A stretch of DNA of 64,000 nt, taken from Providencia hangzhouensis. GTDB lineage: Bacteria > Pseudomonadota > Gammaproteobacteria > Enterobacterales > Enterobacteriaceae. The position numbers and the translations under genes were made by a program. Every line of letters begins with the position of its first letter. The first letter of the stretch is position 1. The notes under the pieces are model-generated. The model was not told where the DNA came from. It did not search any database and was given only the letters and a program-made list of their open reading frames with translations. Shown here piece by piece: positions 50,839-60,426 of this stretch. The DNA is taken from positions 2,790,001-2,854,000 of the forward strand of contig NZ_CP135052.1 of assembly GCF_029193595.2 (NCBI RefSeq), given 5' to 3'.

Positions 50839-51612
50839 TCATTTATTAACAACATTAGAATGCTCAACATCCAACCAGCTGATAAACTGGGCTAAATATT
50901 TCAAAAATTCCTCATCAGCAAAAGGCTCTATACTTTGACGTAAAAAATAATTTATTTCATTTTGTCGTTCTGGATAATATTGAACGAATTTTTGTATATA
51001 TTCAAATAATGTTTCTGGCCAGTCACTATCATTTTTCCAACGTAATATATTAGTGGAACGAATGAGCTTTCTCGATGCCGCCCGATATAATAACTTTAGC
51101 TCAGAGTCATCATGACAATGATTAATTTGATCGATATAATCATTCAATACATTAACAAAATCGCCATTAACTGCTTCTGCTATTTCTCGCGAAGGAACAA
51201 ATTGGCTAAAATGTGTTGCTAAGTCATATCCATAAATGCAACGGCAATGATGCTTAATCCAATATCCCCAACTATATAGATTAGCCTCACTCATCACATC
51301 CGTAAGAATACCAATATCAAAATCAATTTTGCTGACCTCAATATGATTAACTGTTAATTGAACTTGTATTTCATTCAATCTGGTTGTTTCTAATTGAGTA
51401 AGGGCACCACATAATATAATGCATAGATCTAAATCCGATTGCTGTGGCTTCGCACAGCCTTTTGCAACACTACCATACACATACATGCTATGGAGCTTGT
51501 CTTTTAATATGCAACTCAGCCAATAAATAGATTCTGTTATTATTGACTGAAATTCTGGTTGAAACGGCCTCTCTTCAGGAACAGGAATATACTTATAATC
51601 TTTTAACTTCAT
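50839..51612 (-). CDS. Nucleotidyltransferase-domain protein (aminoglycoside adenylyltransferase-like)
   Basis: 257 residues. Pol-beta-type nucleotidyltransferase motif MYVYGSVAKGCAKPQQSDLDLCI near 44-66 (cited as GSVAKG and SDLDL), with the third carboxylate probably in IDFDIGI near 98. A helical C-terminal domain follows. The layout is like ANT(3'')/AadA enzymes, but the sequence is distant, so drug modification should not be assumed. Starts at ATG 51612 with AGG five bases upstream, seven bases after the CinA-like stop: one operon. Confidence 0.72.
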   Translation of the reverse strand: MKLKDYKYIPVPEERPFQPEFQSIITESIYWLSCILKDKLHSMYVYGSVAKGCAKPQQSDLDLCIILCGALTQLETTRLNEIQVQLTVNHIEVSKIDFDIGILTDVMSEANLYSWGYWIKHHCRCIYGYDLATHFSQFVPSREIAEAVNGDFVNVLNDYIDQINHCHDDSELKLLYRAASRKLIRSTNILRWKNDSDWPETLFEYIQKFVQYYPERQNEINYFLRQSIEPFADEEFLKYLAQFISWLDVEHSNVVNK

Positions 51613-51618
51613 AACCAC

Positions 51619-52824
51619 CTAACTCTCAAAAATAAGTGTTTCTGTTTGTACTAACCATTCATAGTAGCCAATAACCTCGCGACCATTTAACCAACGAGAC
51701 AACATATCTAATATTAACATTACACTGACTTCTTGTTTTTCTTTCTGTGAATGATTATTTGGTAAATAATGAATTCTCTGCGCATAACACATATCTGGTG
51801 TTGATAGAGCAACGTTTAAATATTGCTCATTATATTCGCCAACCACTAAACCAATAGATAAAGGATGATTGATTGCTATATTTTGAGCTCTTTGCGCTAA
51901 AATTTTCAATGTTTGTTCCACGTCAGATGGCAAAATTTGACTGGAAGAAATAGCGATCCCCGCTGAATCTAATGTCCAACTTAACAGCCCTGCGCTAAAT
52001 TGTTCACTGACTATTATTTGTAATTTCCTTTCTCTTAGGGATTTGCCAATTTTTTGCGCTAAACCTTCTGTCCCTTCAAATATCAAGTTGTCCCCTACTC
52101 CTTGCTTCACTAATTGCCAATCTCTTTCCATCAATTCTTTTTGTGACGCAGGTCCCGTTAGCTTTAATTCAATAATAGGCATTGAAGAACGATAGCCTAA
52201 AACACAGTTTTCAGGTAAAGGTAAGCTATCAAATTGCTTCGCAAGACTACTTTCACTACGGCCAAAACTGGTTAGGCGTAAACAAACTGGTGGCTCTGGC
52301 AATGTAAAATGTGCTCGTAACCTTGGCAAAATTTGCTCATTCACCATAACCTTAAATTCAGAAGGAACACCAGGAGTAAAAAAAATCAGACAATCATTCA
52401 AGACTAAAGAAAAGCCACAAGCCGTTCCTACAGGGTTATCAATTAATTCAGCATTTTCAGGGAGTAGTGCTTGTTTACGATTCGTTTCAGGCATAACCCG
52501 CCCTCTGGCAATAAAATAACGCTCCATGGCTTCAACCCACTGAGAATGTTCAACTAATGGAACTCCCGCAGCTTTAGCCGCCGCCAAGGCGCTTAAATCA
52601 TCACTTGTTGGCCCAAGCCCGCCGTTAACAATGAGAATATCTGCAGATAAACTACGCTCAAGGAAAGTAGCGACTAAACAATCTAAATTATCACCAACCG
52701 TTGTTCTGCTACTCAAAGGGAGACCTTGTTGAAAAAAACAGTCTGCCAACCAAGCGGCATTTGTATCAATTATTTGTCCGTGTAAAACCTCATCGCCGGT
52801 ACTCAACATTTCAACAACTAACAT
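51619..52824 (-). CDS. yfaY: CinA-like protein YfaY
   Basis: 401 residues. N-terminal MoCF/CinA domain (EMLSTGDEVLHGQIIDTNAAWLA, cited as STGDEVLHGQIIDTNAAW; NGGLGPTSDDLSA near 68; GFSLVLNDCLIFFTPGVPSE near 140), middle COG1058 region and a degenerate C-terminal CinA domain. From memory colinear with E. coli YfaY (about 400 aa), which lacks NMN deamidase activity unlike PncC. GGAG ribosome site. Upstream of the nucleotidyltransferase gene. Confidence 0.9.
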   Translation of the reverse strand: MLVVEMLSTGDEVLHGQIIDTNAAWLADCFFQQGLPLSSRTTVGDNLDCLVATFLERSLSADILIVNGGLGPTSDDLSALAAAKAAGVPLVEHSQWVEAMERYFIARGRVMPETNRKQALLPENAELIDNPVGTACGFSLVLNDCLIFFTPGVPSEFKVMVNEQILPRLRAHFTLPEPPVCLRLTSFGRSESSLAKQFDSLPLPENCVLGYRSSMPIIELKLTGPASQKELMERDWQLVKQGVGDNLIFEGTEGLAQKIGKSLRERKLQIIVSEQFSAGLLSWTLDSAGIAISSSQILPSDVEQTLKILAQRAQNIAINHPLSIGLVVGEYNEQYLNVALSTPDMCYAQRIHYLPNNHSQKEKQEVSVMLILDMLSRWLNGREVIGYYEWLVQTETLIFES

Positions 52825-53046
52825 CTATGACTCCCTGATTATATAAATCACATTAACTGACTAAATTACCTTATTATCAAGATGACTAACATCAATTTTT
52901 ATTCACCTAAGTTCCCCTTTTAAAATATCCAGAACTCATTAAAAATAAATGGTTTAGGATAATTCTCACCCTATGTGGTCATAAAAAGGCTATAGTTTTA
53001 TATGCAATTGAATCCATTATTTTTTCACAGCAATAATAGAGGCTAC

Positions 53047-53604
53047 ATGTTCAAACTAAAACCAATTAAATCTGTTGCATTATTTTCTTTAGTTTTATTA
53101 GTTTCTGGGTGCCAACTTGGAGGATCTCCAAATTCTAATTCAAACTCAGATTCAAAATTTGGAGATTTAAGTGAATTAAAAAAAATAGACTTTCCTTCCA
53201 CAGAGGCACCTAAAGGTATTTCTGAAGGAGCATTTGAAGTTGAGTACGATAATGGTCAGCCAAAATTTAAAACATGGGTATCTAAAGGATGTTTTGATAA
53301 ATATATCAAAACCTACTATGAAAATGGCAAGCCTGAATCCCATATTGAACTCAAAGACTGCAAGGTACATGGAACTGTCCGCACTTACCATGAGAGTGGC
53401 CGTAACGATATCGAAGTCAACACACTGCAAGGTAAATTATCAGGGCCATTTATAATTTATCACGACACACCTAGTAATAAACCCAATATTACGGGCACAT
53501 TTAAAAATGAAAAACTCGTTGGAATAGTGACCGAATTTGATGAAAATGGAACGGTTATTTCTAAAGCTCTCATCCGCGATGGTGAAATTACCGTATTGCA
53601 ATAA
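53047..53604 (+). CDS. Lipoprotein with YwqK/MORN-like repeats
   Basis: 185 residues. Signal and lipobox LLVSGC (Cys near 22 of the mature-start), then a Ser/Asn-rich linker and three to four repeats of the YwqK type (EVEYDNGQPKFKTWV; KTYYENGKPESHIEL; RTYHESGRNDIEV; TEFDENGTVISKA). The ATG at 53047 follows AGAGG; an earlier start is unsupported. Membrane-anchored; YwqK-like repeats occur in immunity-type proteins, but no toxin gene is adjacent. Confidence 0.78.
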   Translation: MFKLKPIKSVALFSLVLLVSGCQLGGSPNSNSNSDSKFGDLSELKKIDFPSTEAPKGISEGAFEVEYDNGQPKFKTWVSKGCFDKYIKTYYENGKPESHIELKDCKVHGTVRTYHESGRNDIEVNTLQGKLSGPFIIYHDTPSNKPNITGTFKNEKLVGIVTEFDENGTVISKALIRDGEITVLQ

Positions 53605-53656
53605 TTCAACTAACAAGATAAAACAGATGCGTATGATTTACAAAGATAGCTAAAAA

Positions 53657-53685
53657 TAGAAACCCGCAAGTAGCGGGTTTCTATT
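53657..53685. terminator. Bidirectional terminator between the lipoprotein gene and fabV
   Basis: GAAACCCGC-AAGTA-GCGGGTTTC, 9-bp perfect stem; the minus-strand side is followed by TATTTTTAG, the plus side by TATTAAG. Confidence 0.85.
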
Positions 53686-53710
53686 AAGTTGAAAATGAAG
53701 ACGAATATAA

Positions 53711-54910
53711 CTACATTAACTCTTTCACTTCAAAATTCACTTCACCGCTGAGATCAGCATCATAATCAACACCATTTAGGCCAAAGCCAAACAGACGGAG
53801 AAACTCAGCTTTATAGCCTTGGTAATCCGTTAGTTCATTGATGTTGTTATCATTAAGCTGCTGCCAAATTTCACGGCATGTGTTTTGTACGTCATCACGC
53901 AATTCCCAATCATCTAAACGTAGACGATGTTTTTCATCGGTCTCTGGCACTGCGTCATTGAATAACTTAGTGGCAAATAAGCGTTGAATTTGTTCAATAC
54001 AGCCTTCATGGATCCCTTTTTCTTTCATAATCTTAAAGACAATAGAGATATATAACGGCATGACAGGAATTGCAGAGGAAGCCTGTGTTACAACAGATTT
54101 TAATACAGCAACATACGCTGCCCCACCCTTAGCTTGCAATTTTTGATTGATTGCATGAGCCGCACGGTCCAAATCTTCTTTTGCTTTACCCAATGTACCA
54201 TGCCAATAAATTGGCCATGTTAAATCCGTACCAATATAAGAATAAGCTACAGATTGTGCGTTATCGGCTAAAACACCCGCTTCATCTAACGCATTCATCC
54301 ACAGTTCCCAGTCTTGGCCACCCATGACTTTCACTGTATCTGCGATTTCCTGTTCATTGGCGGGTTCAACAACAGCTTCAATCAACACATCTTTGTTGGT
54401 ATCCAGCGCAACAGATTTGTACGGTTCACCAATAGGTTTCAAGGCTGAACGTACAATTTCACCTGTTTCAGGCATTTTACGCACTGGTGATGCCAGTGAA
54501 TAAACCACTAAATCAATTTGGCCTAAGTCTTGTTTAATCAAGTCAATAACGGTTTGACGGCATTCATCAGAAAAGGCATCACCATTAATGCTTTTTGCAT
54601 ACAGGCCTTCTTCTTTCGCTGCTTTGTCAAAGCCGGCGGAATTGTACCAGCCCGCAGAACCTGTTTTACTTTCACTGCCTGGTTTTTCAAAAAATACACC
54701 AATGGTAGCGGCTCCGCTGCCAAATGCGGCGTTGATACGAGAGGCCAGACCGTAACCGGTGGATGCACCAATAACTAAAACTTTCTTAGGGCCATTTTTC
54801 AACTCGCCACGTGATTTCACGTAGGCAATTTGCTCACGAACATTGGCTTCACAGCCTGCTGGATGAGCTGTAGTGCAGATAAAACCACGAATTTTAGGTT
54901 TGATAATCAT
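53711..54910 (-). CDS. fabV: Trans-2-enoyl-CoA/ACP reductase FabV
   Basis: 399-residue NADH-dependent enoyl reductase of fatty acid synthesis. Rossmann turn [12 protein letters not shown] near 48-59, catalytic Y235-x8-K244 ([10 protein letters not shown]), C-terminal [18 protein letters not shown]. Full length as in Vibrio and Pseudomonas FabV. FabV is naturally tolerant to triclosan; whether FabI is also encoded cannot be seen here. Monocistronic with a strong terminator. Confidence 0.95.
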   Translation of the reverse strand: MIIKPKIRGFICTTAHPAGCEANVREQIAYVKSRGELKNGPKKVLVIGASTGYGLASRINAAFGSGAATIGVFFEKPGSESKTGSAGWYNSAGFDKAAKEEGLYAKSINGDAFSDECRQTVIDLIKQDLGQIDLVVYSLASPVRKMPETGEIVRSALKPIGEPYKSVALDTNKDVLIEAVVEPANEQEIADTVKVMGGQDWELWMNALDEAGVLADNAQSVAYSYIGTDLTWPIYWHGTLGKAKEDLDRAAHAINQKLQAKGGAAYVAVLKSVVTQASSAIPVMPLYISIVFKIMKEKGIHEGCIEQIQRLFATKLFNDAVPETDEKHRLRLDDWELRDDVQNTCREIWQQLNDNNINELTDYQGYKAEFLRLFGFGLNGVDYDADLSGEVNFEVKELM

Positions 54911-55035
54911 AGTAATTTTTTCTTGGTAGCTAACAATCAGGGTCTAATATACCTGATATTATCCATTTACTTAAGACAGAGTGAAAATAAATAGGGTGAA
55001 CAGACCAGTTTATTGGTTACTTTCCCACTAATTAC

Positions 55036-55257
55036 CTATTTTAAATCATTGAGAGTTTCAATAACACGGCGTAATAAATCTAACTCTCGCTCAAGGTTAG
55101 TTGCTTTCTCTCTAGAATAATGACCATATATTTTTGTGACGCCAAGGCGACTGTCATTATAGCACTCATCACCCCAGCAAATATAAGACATTGAAATATA
55201 ATTTTTTAAATATCTGCTGTTGAGATTAAGGAACGTATCATCATGTTCCCAGAGCAA
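55036..55257 (-). CDS. Small hypothetical ORF, possibly a remnant
   Basis: 73 codons starting at TTG with no well-spaced ribosome site. The product (SYICWGDECYND and ERELDLLRRVIETL) is protein-like, with a charged amphipathic C-terminal helix. Just upstream a different frame opens with ATG after CCTCTGG and runs 20 codons into this one, so a frameshifted short gene is conceivable. No family recognised. Low certainty. Confidence 0.3.
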   Translation of the reverse strand: MLWEHDDTFLNLNSRYLKNYISMSYICWGDECYNDSRLGVTKIYGHYSREKATNLERELDLLRRVIETLNDLK

Positions 55258-55385
55258 TCCTATGACGCACTTGGGAAATACTGCAAGATATTAAAGAACT
55301 CATCCAGAGGTAAAGGATATGCCTAAAACCATTACCAAGAGAAACAATAAACAGCCATAACCTGTATAAATAATTTGATAGCCGC

Positions 55386-55946
55386 TTATTGCGGCTTAGG
55401 GGGTATTAAATTATGTATAACCATCACTGAGTAAACAATATCTTTTTTATTGTGAATTTTGCGAAAATGGGCATTACTAACAATACCGACCATAATCTGC
55501 ATGCCATCTTTCTCATAAACTCGCTTAAATGGTGTTGTTTCGTCATCAGATATTTTATCTAAGAAATAAACATTTCGTTTATAGCGTTCAATTGTTTGCT
55601 TTGGCAAACCATATACTTCAAACATTTTCTGGTTAATCGCATCATACTCAGCCAAAATGACTGATTGGTCACGGCTATCTTTTCCTTGGGAGGAAACGAG
55701 CATTAGAGTATTTTTTTCCCGAGAAAACATCAATAAAAACAGTTTATTTGCTATTTGAGGAGAGTTTGCTGATGAACATAACGCACCTCCTTCTTGAAAC
55801 TCAGTACATTGCAATCCTTTTAACTGTAATTTTTTTATATCATTAGGGGTTTGCCCCCACTTAAACCCATAAGGGGCATCTAGCTTTTTCGTTGTGCAGC
55901 CAGAAGCGAGTACGAGTATTAACGTAAACAAAATTCCTTTTATCAT
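55386..55946 (-). CDS. Predicted lipoprotein of unknown function
   Basis: 186 residues. Signal peptide with lipobox LASGC (Cys near 17), then a single globular domain beginning YGFKWGQTPNDIKKLQLKGL, a pattern I associate with exported proteins of unknown role. Two further Cys (LQCTEF, ALCSSA) may pair. GAGAAG upstream of the ATG; a GTG one codon earlier is possible. Single gene. Confidence 0.7.
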   Translation of the reverse strand: MIKGILFTLILVLASGCTTKKLDAPYGFKWGQTPNDIKKLQLKGLQCTEFQEGGALCSSANSPQIANKLFLLMFSREKNTLMLVSSQGKDSRDQSVILAEYDAINQKMFEVYGLPKQTIERYKRNVYFLDKISDDETTPFKRVYEKDGMQIMVGIVSNAHFRKIHNKKDIVYSVMVIHNLIPPKPQ

Positions 55947-56070
55947 CACTTCTCAAATTCCAATTAAGTCATCTAATTTGATACTATCAAAAATGAATAA
56001 TTAATCAAAAATTAACTTTTCTATCATCATATTAAATGACTCGATTGATTTCTGTACCGTTAAAGCTGCC

Positions 56071-56223
56071 TTACTCTTCTTTGTTCTCCTGTTGTTTAGC
56101 CTCTGCCATAGCAATTTCTTTCAACCAATCTGCTAATAACGGTTTTGTTTTTACTGTATCTAATAACGCTCGTTCATGTTTAGTTAATCGTACAACTACA
56201 ACTTCAGTTTTCATGTTAGACAT
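56071..56223 (-). CDS. Small charged protein, YlcI/YnfO-like
   Basis: 50 residues starting MSNMKTEVVVVRLTKHERAL with AGAGGATC as ribosome site. The Lys-Thr-Glu-x-Val-x-Val-x-Leu beta strand followed by helices (LLADWLKEIAMAEAKQQ) resembles short ribbon-helix-helix or YlcI/YnfO-type proteins often found with mobile elements. No partner gene is apparent. A longer upstream start has no ribosome site. Confidence 0.5.
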   Translation of the reverse strand: MSNMKTEVVVVRLTKHERALLDTVKTKPLLADWLKEIAMAEAKQQENKEE

Positions 56224-56432
56224 AGCCTGATCCTCTTTAAGAATCAGAATAGTGACACAAAACACTAACAGAACGGTCTGACTTACGGTTTTTTACACGA
56301 ATTTCGCGTTAGTTGACACAATCAAAAATACCTATGCTATTTCAAAAGAAACACATTGAATATAAAGAATAAATACACCTAATTAAACGACATCAGTTCA
56401 GCAGATACTAAATATTTGAAGGGAGTTAGATA

Positions 56433-56457
56433 CAAAAAAACCACCTAAAGGTGGTTA
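56433..56457 (-). terminator. Terminator of the Gly-Cys-Leu-Leu tRNA operon
   Basis: Minus strand AACCACC-TTTA-GGTGGTT with seven T residues, about 37 bases past the last tRNA. Confidence 0.92.
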
Positions 56458-56463
56458 ATTGCT

Positions 56464-56489
56464 AATTTTAATCATTTCTGATTAAAATT
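56464..56489. other. Hairpin directly after the last tRNA-Leu
   Basis: AATTTTAATCA-TTTC-TGATTAAAATT, 11-bp perfect arms, beginning five bases after the CCA end of the tRNA. Probably protects or directs 3' processing. Confidence 0.55.
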
Positions 56490-56493
56490 GAGA

Positions 56494-56580
56494 TGGTGCC
56501 CAGGGCGGGACTTGAACCCGCACAGCCTAAAGGCCGAGGGATTTTAAATCCCTTGTGTCTACCGATTTCACCACCTGGGC
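56494..56580 (-). tRNA. tRNA-Leu (anticodon UAA), second copy
   Basis: 87-nt type II tRNA with encoded CCA, long variable arm and anticodon stem-loop GGGATTTAAAATCCC giving UAA. Matches E. coli leuZ by eye. Identical to the copy at 56707. Confidence 0.95.
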
Positions 56581-56706
56581 TAAATTGTCTTTCTCAAAAA
56601 CTTGGATAAATTATTAATCTACCCGACTAACCCATGCATTTAATAAAACACATTGTGATTAGCTAACTTAAAATAAAACACTTAATAGCGTTTAATTACT
56701 TTAAGA

Positions 56707-56793
56707 TGGTGCCCAGGGCGGGACTTGAACCCGCACAGCCTAAAGGCCGAGGGATTTTAAATCCCTTGTGTCTACCGATTTCACCACCTGGGC
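56707..56793 (-). tRNA. leuZ: tRNA-Leu (anticodon UAA), first copy
   Basis: 87-nt tRNA identical to the downstream copy, encoded CCA. Follows tRNA-Cys by seven bases, in the E. coli glyW-cysT-leuZ order. Confidence 0.96.
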
Positions 56794-56800
56794 TAAATTT

Positions 56801-56874
56801 TGGAGGCGCGTCCCGGAGTCGAACCGAGCTACACGGATTTGCAATCCGGTGCATAACCGCTTTGCTAACGCGCC
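56801..56874 (-). tRNA. cysT: tRNA-Cys (anticodon GCA)
   Basis: 74-nt tRNA with encoded CCA; anticodon loop TTGCAAA gives GCA. Second gene of the tRNA operon. Confidence 0.97.
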
Positions 56875-56897
56875 TTATCCGAATTTCTTTCGAAATT

Positions 56898-56973
<76 letters not shown>

Positions 56974-57061
56974 GTAAAGCTTCACTTTTCAGCTTATGCT
57001 TTTCAAACTGGCTGATTTACTTATTTATTTTCGTAAACCATGTTGCCGTTCGATGCGTTGC

Positions 57062-57089
57062 ATTCTACTGATTTCACCTATCGAGTCAA
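57062..57089 (-). promoter_or_regulatory. Promoter of the tRNA operon
   Basis: TTGACT (57084-57089), 16-base spacer, TAGAAT (57062-57067) on the minus strand, followed by a GC-containing discriminator, typical of stable RNA promoters. It lies between pgsA and tRNA-Gly. Confidence 0.75.
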
Positions 57090-57139
57090 TACAATTATTG
57101 AAATAATTGGATCGTTCGCTGTTTTTTCAATCATTTCGA

Positions 57140-57688
57140 TCACGCTTCGCTCAAATCACCCCATGCAGCCTTTAAATATTGGAACATTGACCAAAATGTT
57201 AAGATAGCTGCAACATACATTAATGCGATTGAAAGGTTTTCAATCAATGGCGTTGGACGCCACAATAAACCGACCAGTGACATCATCTGAGCAGTGGTTT
57301 TAAATTTACCAATCCAAGAAACAGCCACACTGCTACGTTTTCCTATCTCTGCCATCCATTCACGTAAAGAAGAAATAATAATTTCACGTGCAATCATGGT
57401 TGCTGCTGGCAAAGTCACATACCAAACATCGTAACTTTCAGTGACTAACACTAACGCCGTGGCAACCATAACTTTATCAGCAACAGGATCTAAAAAAGCA
57501 CCAAACTTTGTAGTCTGCTTCCACAGTCTTGCTAAAAAGCCATCAAACCAATCAGTTACCGCTGCGATAACAAAAATAAGCGCGCATGCAAACGGCCCCC
57601 AAGTAACAGGGAGATAAAAGGCTAATACAAAAAACGGTATTAGGATGACGCGAAATAATGTCAACCACGTTGGTATGTTTAATTTCAT
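57140..57688 (-). CDS. pgsA: Phosphatidylglycerophosphate synthase PgsA
   Basis: 182-residue inner-membrane enzyme making phosphatidylglycerophosphate from CDP-diacylglycerol and glycerol 3-phosphate. CDP-alcohol phosphotransferase motif DWFDGFLAR then [12 protein letters not shown] (D-G-x2-A-R-x8-G-x3-D-x3-D) near 45-71. The ATG at 57688 gives the E. coli-type start [13 protein letters not shown]; the frame runs further upstream without support. It lies 57 bases after uvrC, in conserved synteny uvrY-uvrC-pgsA-tRNAs. Confidence 0.96.
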   Translation of the reverse strand: MKLNIPTWLTLFRVILIPFFVLAFYLPVTWGPFACALIFVIAAVTDWFDGFLARLWKQTTKFGAFLDPVADKVMVATALVLVTESYDVWYVTLPAATMIAREIIISSLREWMAEIGKRSSVAVSWIGKFKTTAQMMSLVGLLWRPTPLIENLSIALMYVAAILTFWSMFQYLKAAWGDLSEA

Positions 57689-57745
57689 CACGCTCACTAA
57701 CTTTTTGACCAAGTTGGATATTATGAATATGTTGCCCTAAGACAC

Positions 57746-59578
57746 TCACTGTTTCAATGCATTATAAATCTTTTCTGCAAGGGCGTATGAGATCGAGGGC
57801 ACTTTTGCGATTTCTTCTATACTTGCATTACGTAAAGGTTGTAACCCGCCCATATATTTTAGCAACATCTGCCGACGTTTCGGGCCAACCCCCTCAATTG
57901 ACTCTAATGCACTAGTACTTTTGACTTTTGCTCGTCGTTGTCGATGCCCCGTAATCGCATGATTATGTGATTCATCTCGGATGTGTTGGATTACATGCAA
58001 AGCTGGGGAATCAGGTGGTAATGAAAAACCTTCGCCTTCTGGTTTTAAAAATAAGGTTTCAAGCCCCGCTTTACGGTCGCTACCCTTTGCAACGCCAATC
58101 AGCAATGGGTGTTTTTTATCCCAATCAACCTCTAGTGAATTAAACACCTCCTTTGCCTGCCCTAATTGGCCTTTACCCCCATCAATAAAGATAATGTCAG
58201 GAACTTTGCTTTCATCAATGTGTTTACCATAACGCCGTGTTAAAACTTGATGCATAGCCGCGTAATCGTCTCCAGGGGTGATCCCTGTAATATTATAGCG
58301 TCGATACTCTGATTTCACCGGGCCCGATTTATCAAACACAACACAAGAGGCGACTGTTTGCTCCCCCATCGTATGTGAAATATCAAAACACTCCATACGA
58401 TTGATGTTTTCTAAATTAACCACTTTTGCTAGTGCTTCCATACGTTGTTGCACCGTCGAGTGTTGCGCTAATTTTGTTGAAAGCGCAATTGATGCATTCG
58501 TTCTCGCTAATTTTAAGTAACGAGCCCTCACACCACGTGGCTGACTTTGAATATGAATTTTACGTCCCGCGATCTCAGAAAGAGACTCAGCTAATAATTC
58601 TTTTTCTGTTAATGCAAAATCTAATAAGATTTCGCCAGGTAGAGTTCTATTTTCACTCCCCTGCAAATAAAACTGACCTAAGAAGGTTTGAACCACTTCC
58701 TCAAGCTGTGTATCTGCTGGAATTTTAGGGAAATAACTGCGACTACCAAGGACTTTCCCTTGACGAATAAAAAGTACATGCACGCAAGCAAGACCAGATT
58801 CAAAAGAAACACCAATAACATCTAGGTCATCGCTATCACCAGATACATATTGCTCTTCCGTGACAGCTCTTACCGCTTGGATTTGATCTCTAAAACGCGC
58901 TGCATCTTCAAAGCGTAGTTCTAAACTTGCCTTTTCCATACGGTCAACTAAACCAGCCAAAACTTGTTTATCTTTACCCGTTAAAAATAAACGTACATAT
59001 TCCACTTGTTGATTATAGTCTTCATCGGAAACCAACCCTTTAACACAGGGACCTAAGCAACGACCAATTTGATATTGTAAACAAGGCCTTGAGCGATTTC
59101 GATACATGCTATCTTCACATTGACGTATCGGAAATAACTTCTGCATTAACGCTAATGTTTCCCTTACCGCATAAGAACTCGGGAAAGGGCCGAAGTACTC
59201 GCCTTTAGCATGTTTCGCCCCTCGGTGCATCGAAATTCGAGGATGAGTTTCACTGCTTAAAAATAGATATGGATAAGATTTATCGTCACGTAACAATACG
59301 TTATAACGTGGCTGGTACAACTTAATGTAGTTGTGCTCAAGTAATAGCGCTTCTGTTTCAGTATGAGTCACCGTCACATCAATAGAGGCGATTTGCTTTA
59401 CCAACTGCTCTGTTTTGCGGCTACCCACATTTTCACGAAAATAACTTGCTAAGCGTTTCTTAAGATCCTTTGCCTTTCCTACATATATAACCGTTTCCCC
59501 AGCGTCATACATACGGTATACACCAGGTTGATTAGTAACTGTTTTTAAGAAAGCTTTCGGTTCGAACTGTTCTGACAC
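57746..59578 (-). CDS. uvrC: Excinuclease ABC subunit C
   Basis: 610-residue DNA repair nuclease that cuts on both sides of lesions. N-terminal GIY-YIG domain ([20 protein letters not shown], then LKKRLASYF), UVR segment near 205-235 ([17 protein letters not shown]), RNase H-like C-terminal domain ([19 protein letters not shown]) and two helix-hairpin-helix motifs at the end ([33 protein letters not shown]). GTG start, as in E. coli. It overlaps the uvrY end by 34 bases, so the two are co-transcribed. Confidence 0.97.
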   Translation of the reverse strand: MSEQFEPKAFLKTVTNQPGVYRMYDAGETVIYVGKAKDLKKRLASYFRENVGSRKTEQLVKQIASIDVTVTHTETEALLLEHNYIKLYQPRYNVLLRDDKSYPYLFLSSETHPRISMHRGAKHAKGEYFGPFPSSYAVRETLALMQKLFPIRQCEDSMYRNRSRPCLQYQIGRCLGPCVKGLVSDEDYNQQVEYVRLFLTGKDKQVLAGLVDRMEKASLELRFEDAARFRDQIQAVRAVTEEQYVSGDSDDLDVIGVSFESGLACVHVLFIRQGKVLGSRSYFPKIPADTQLEEVVQTFLGQFYLQGSENRTLPGEILLDFALTEKELLAESLSEIAGRKIHIQSQPRGVRARYLKLARTNASIALSTKLAQHSTVQQRMEALAKVVNLENINRMECFDISHTMGEQTVASCVVFDKSGPVKSEYRRYNITGITPGDDYAAMHQVLTRRYGKHIDESKVPDIIFIDGGKGQLGQAKEVFNSLEVDWDKKHPLLIGVAKGSDRKAGLETLFLKPEGEGFSLPPDSPALHVIQHIRDESHNHAITGHRQRRAKVKSTSALESIEGVGPKRRQMLLKYMGGLQPLRNASIEEIAKVPSISYALAEKIYNALKQ

Positions 59579-60231
59579 TCGAGTAAACCCTGTTTTGCTG
59601 TGATTAAACCATAACTGATAGCTATATGAGTTAATTCTACATCACTACAGATATTAAGTTTACTAAACATTCGATATCGATAGGTATTTACTGTTTTAGG
59701 GCTTAAGGAAAGGGACTCCGCTACCCGTTTTATAGGCATTCCCTGAGTGATCATTAACATGATTTCTAACTCACGCCCCGATAATAAATCATATAAATCT
59801 TGTTGATTACTATAAACTAACCGCTGTAGAGCAAGGTCTTGGGCAATATCCGGCGATATAATTCTCCGTTTAACACTTACAATTTGGATAGCTTCAATAA
59901 TGTCTTCTTCTGTCACATTGATACTCAATAAACCGAAAATGCCAATATCTAATGCTTTTAAAAAAAATGCAGGGTTATTTCTTACATTGTAAATAATGAT
60001 CCCAACATCTGGTTGAGTTCGACGTAATGTCTGGATTGTTTTTAGTGAGTCATAACGAAAACTATCACTACTGATTAAAATCATATTTGCTTTTTGGCAT
60101 CTATTCCATGTAATCACGTGTTCTAGTGATGAAAAAGAAGCAACAATTTTAAAACGTATTTGACGTGAAAAAATAGCCTCAAAACCACGAATTACAATAT
60201 TACTGTCGTCAATTATTATAATATTAATCAA
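59545..60231 (-). CDS. uvrY: UvrY/GacA-family regulator with a degenerate receiver domain
   Basis: 228 residues. The C-terminal LuxR-type HTH is well kept ([40 protein letters not shown]). The receiver domain keeps D8 and D9 but, aligned without gaps to recalled E. coli UvrY, has Ser at the phosphoacceptor position 54, Asn instead of Thr82 and Ile instead of Lys104. It should therefore not be phosphorylated in the usual way. TTG start with AGGGG upstream, the same start codon I recall for E. coli uvrY. Ten extra C-terminal residues run into uvrC (34-base overlap). In E. coli UvrY activates csrB/csrC; that target is inferred here. Confidence 0.93.
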   Translation of the reverse strand: MINIIIIDDSNIVIRGFEAIFSRQIRFKIVASFSSLEHVITWNRCQKANMILISSDSFRYDSLKTIQTLRRTQPDVGIIIYNVRNNPAFFLKALDIGIFGLLSINVTEEDIIEAIQIVSVKRRIISPDIAQDLALQRLVYSNQQDLYDLLSGRELEIMLMITQGMPIKRVAESLSLSPKTVNTYRYRMFSKLNICSDVELTHIAISYGLITAKQGLLECQNSSNRKLS

Positions 60232-60378
60232 TTAATACCCCTATTGGATTTTAAACCTAATAGTGAAAAATAATAAATGAATAAATAAAAAAGTCATATA
60301 CACTTTTTTATTTATTTTTGTTTTATTAAAAATAACTAAATTATAATTTACATGAATGAATTATGGGTATTAATAATT

Positions 60379-60404
60379 AAAGGCCACCTTATTGAGTGGC
60401 CTTT
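60379..60404 (-). terminator. Hairpin terminator of pepT
   Basis: AAAGGCCAC and GTGGCCTTT, 9-bp perfect stem with a 8-base loop, followed on the minus strand by AATTATTAAT; U tract is weak. Confidence 0.65.
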
Positions 60405-60426
60405 ATATTAAGAATAAAATGATATG

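Larger units (their letters stand above)
56491..56799 (-). repeat. Direct duplication of the tRNA-Leu gene
   Basis: A 96-bp perfect direct repeat (56491-56586 and 56704-56799) covers the whole tRNA plus three and six flanking bases. The units are separated by 117 bp of unrelated AT-rich spacer. Confidence 0.85.

Noticed and set aside
50839..51612. Aminoglycoside resistance gene (aadA-type)
   Set aside because: The nucleotidyltransferase motif alone does not support drug specificity; the sequence is distant and in a chromosomal operon with yfaY.
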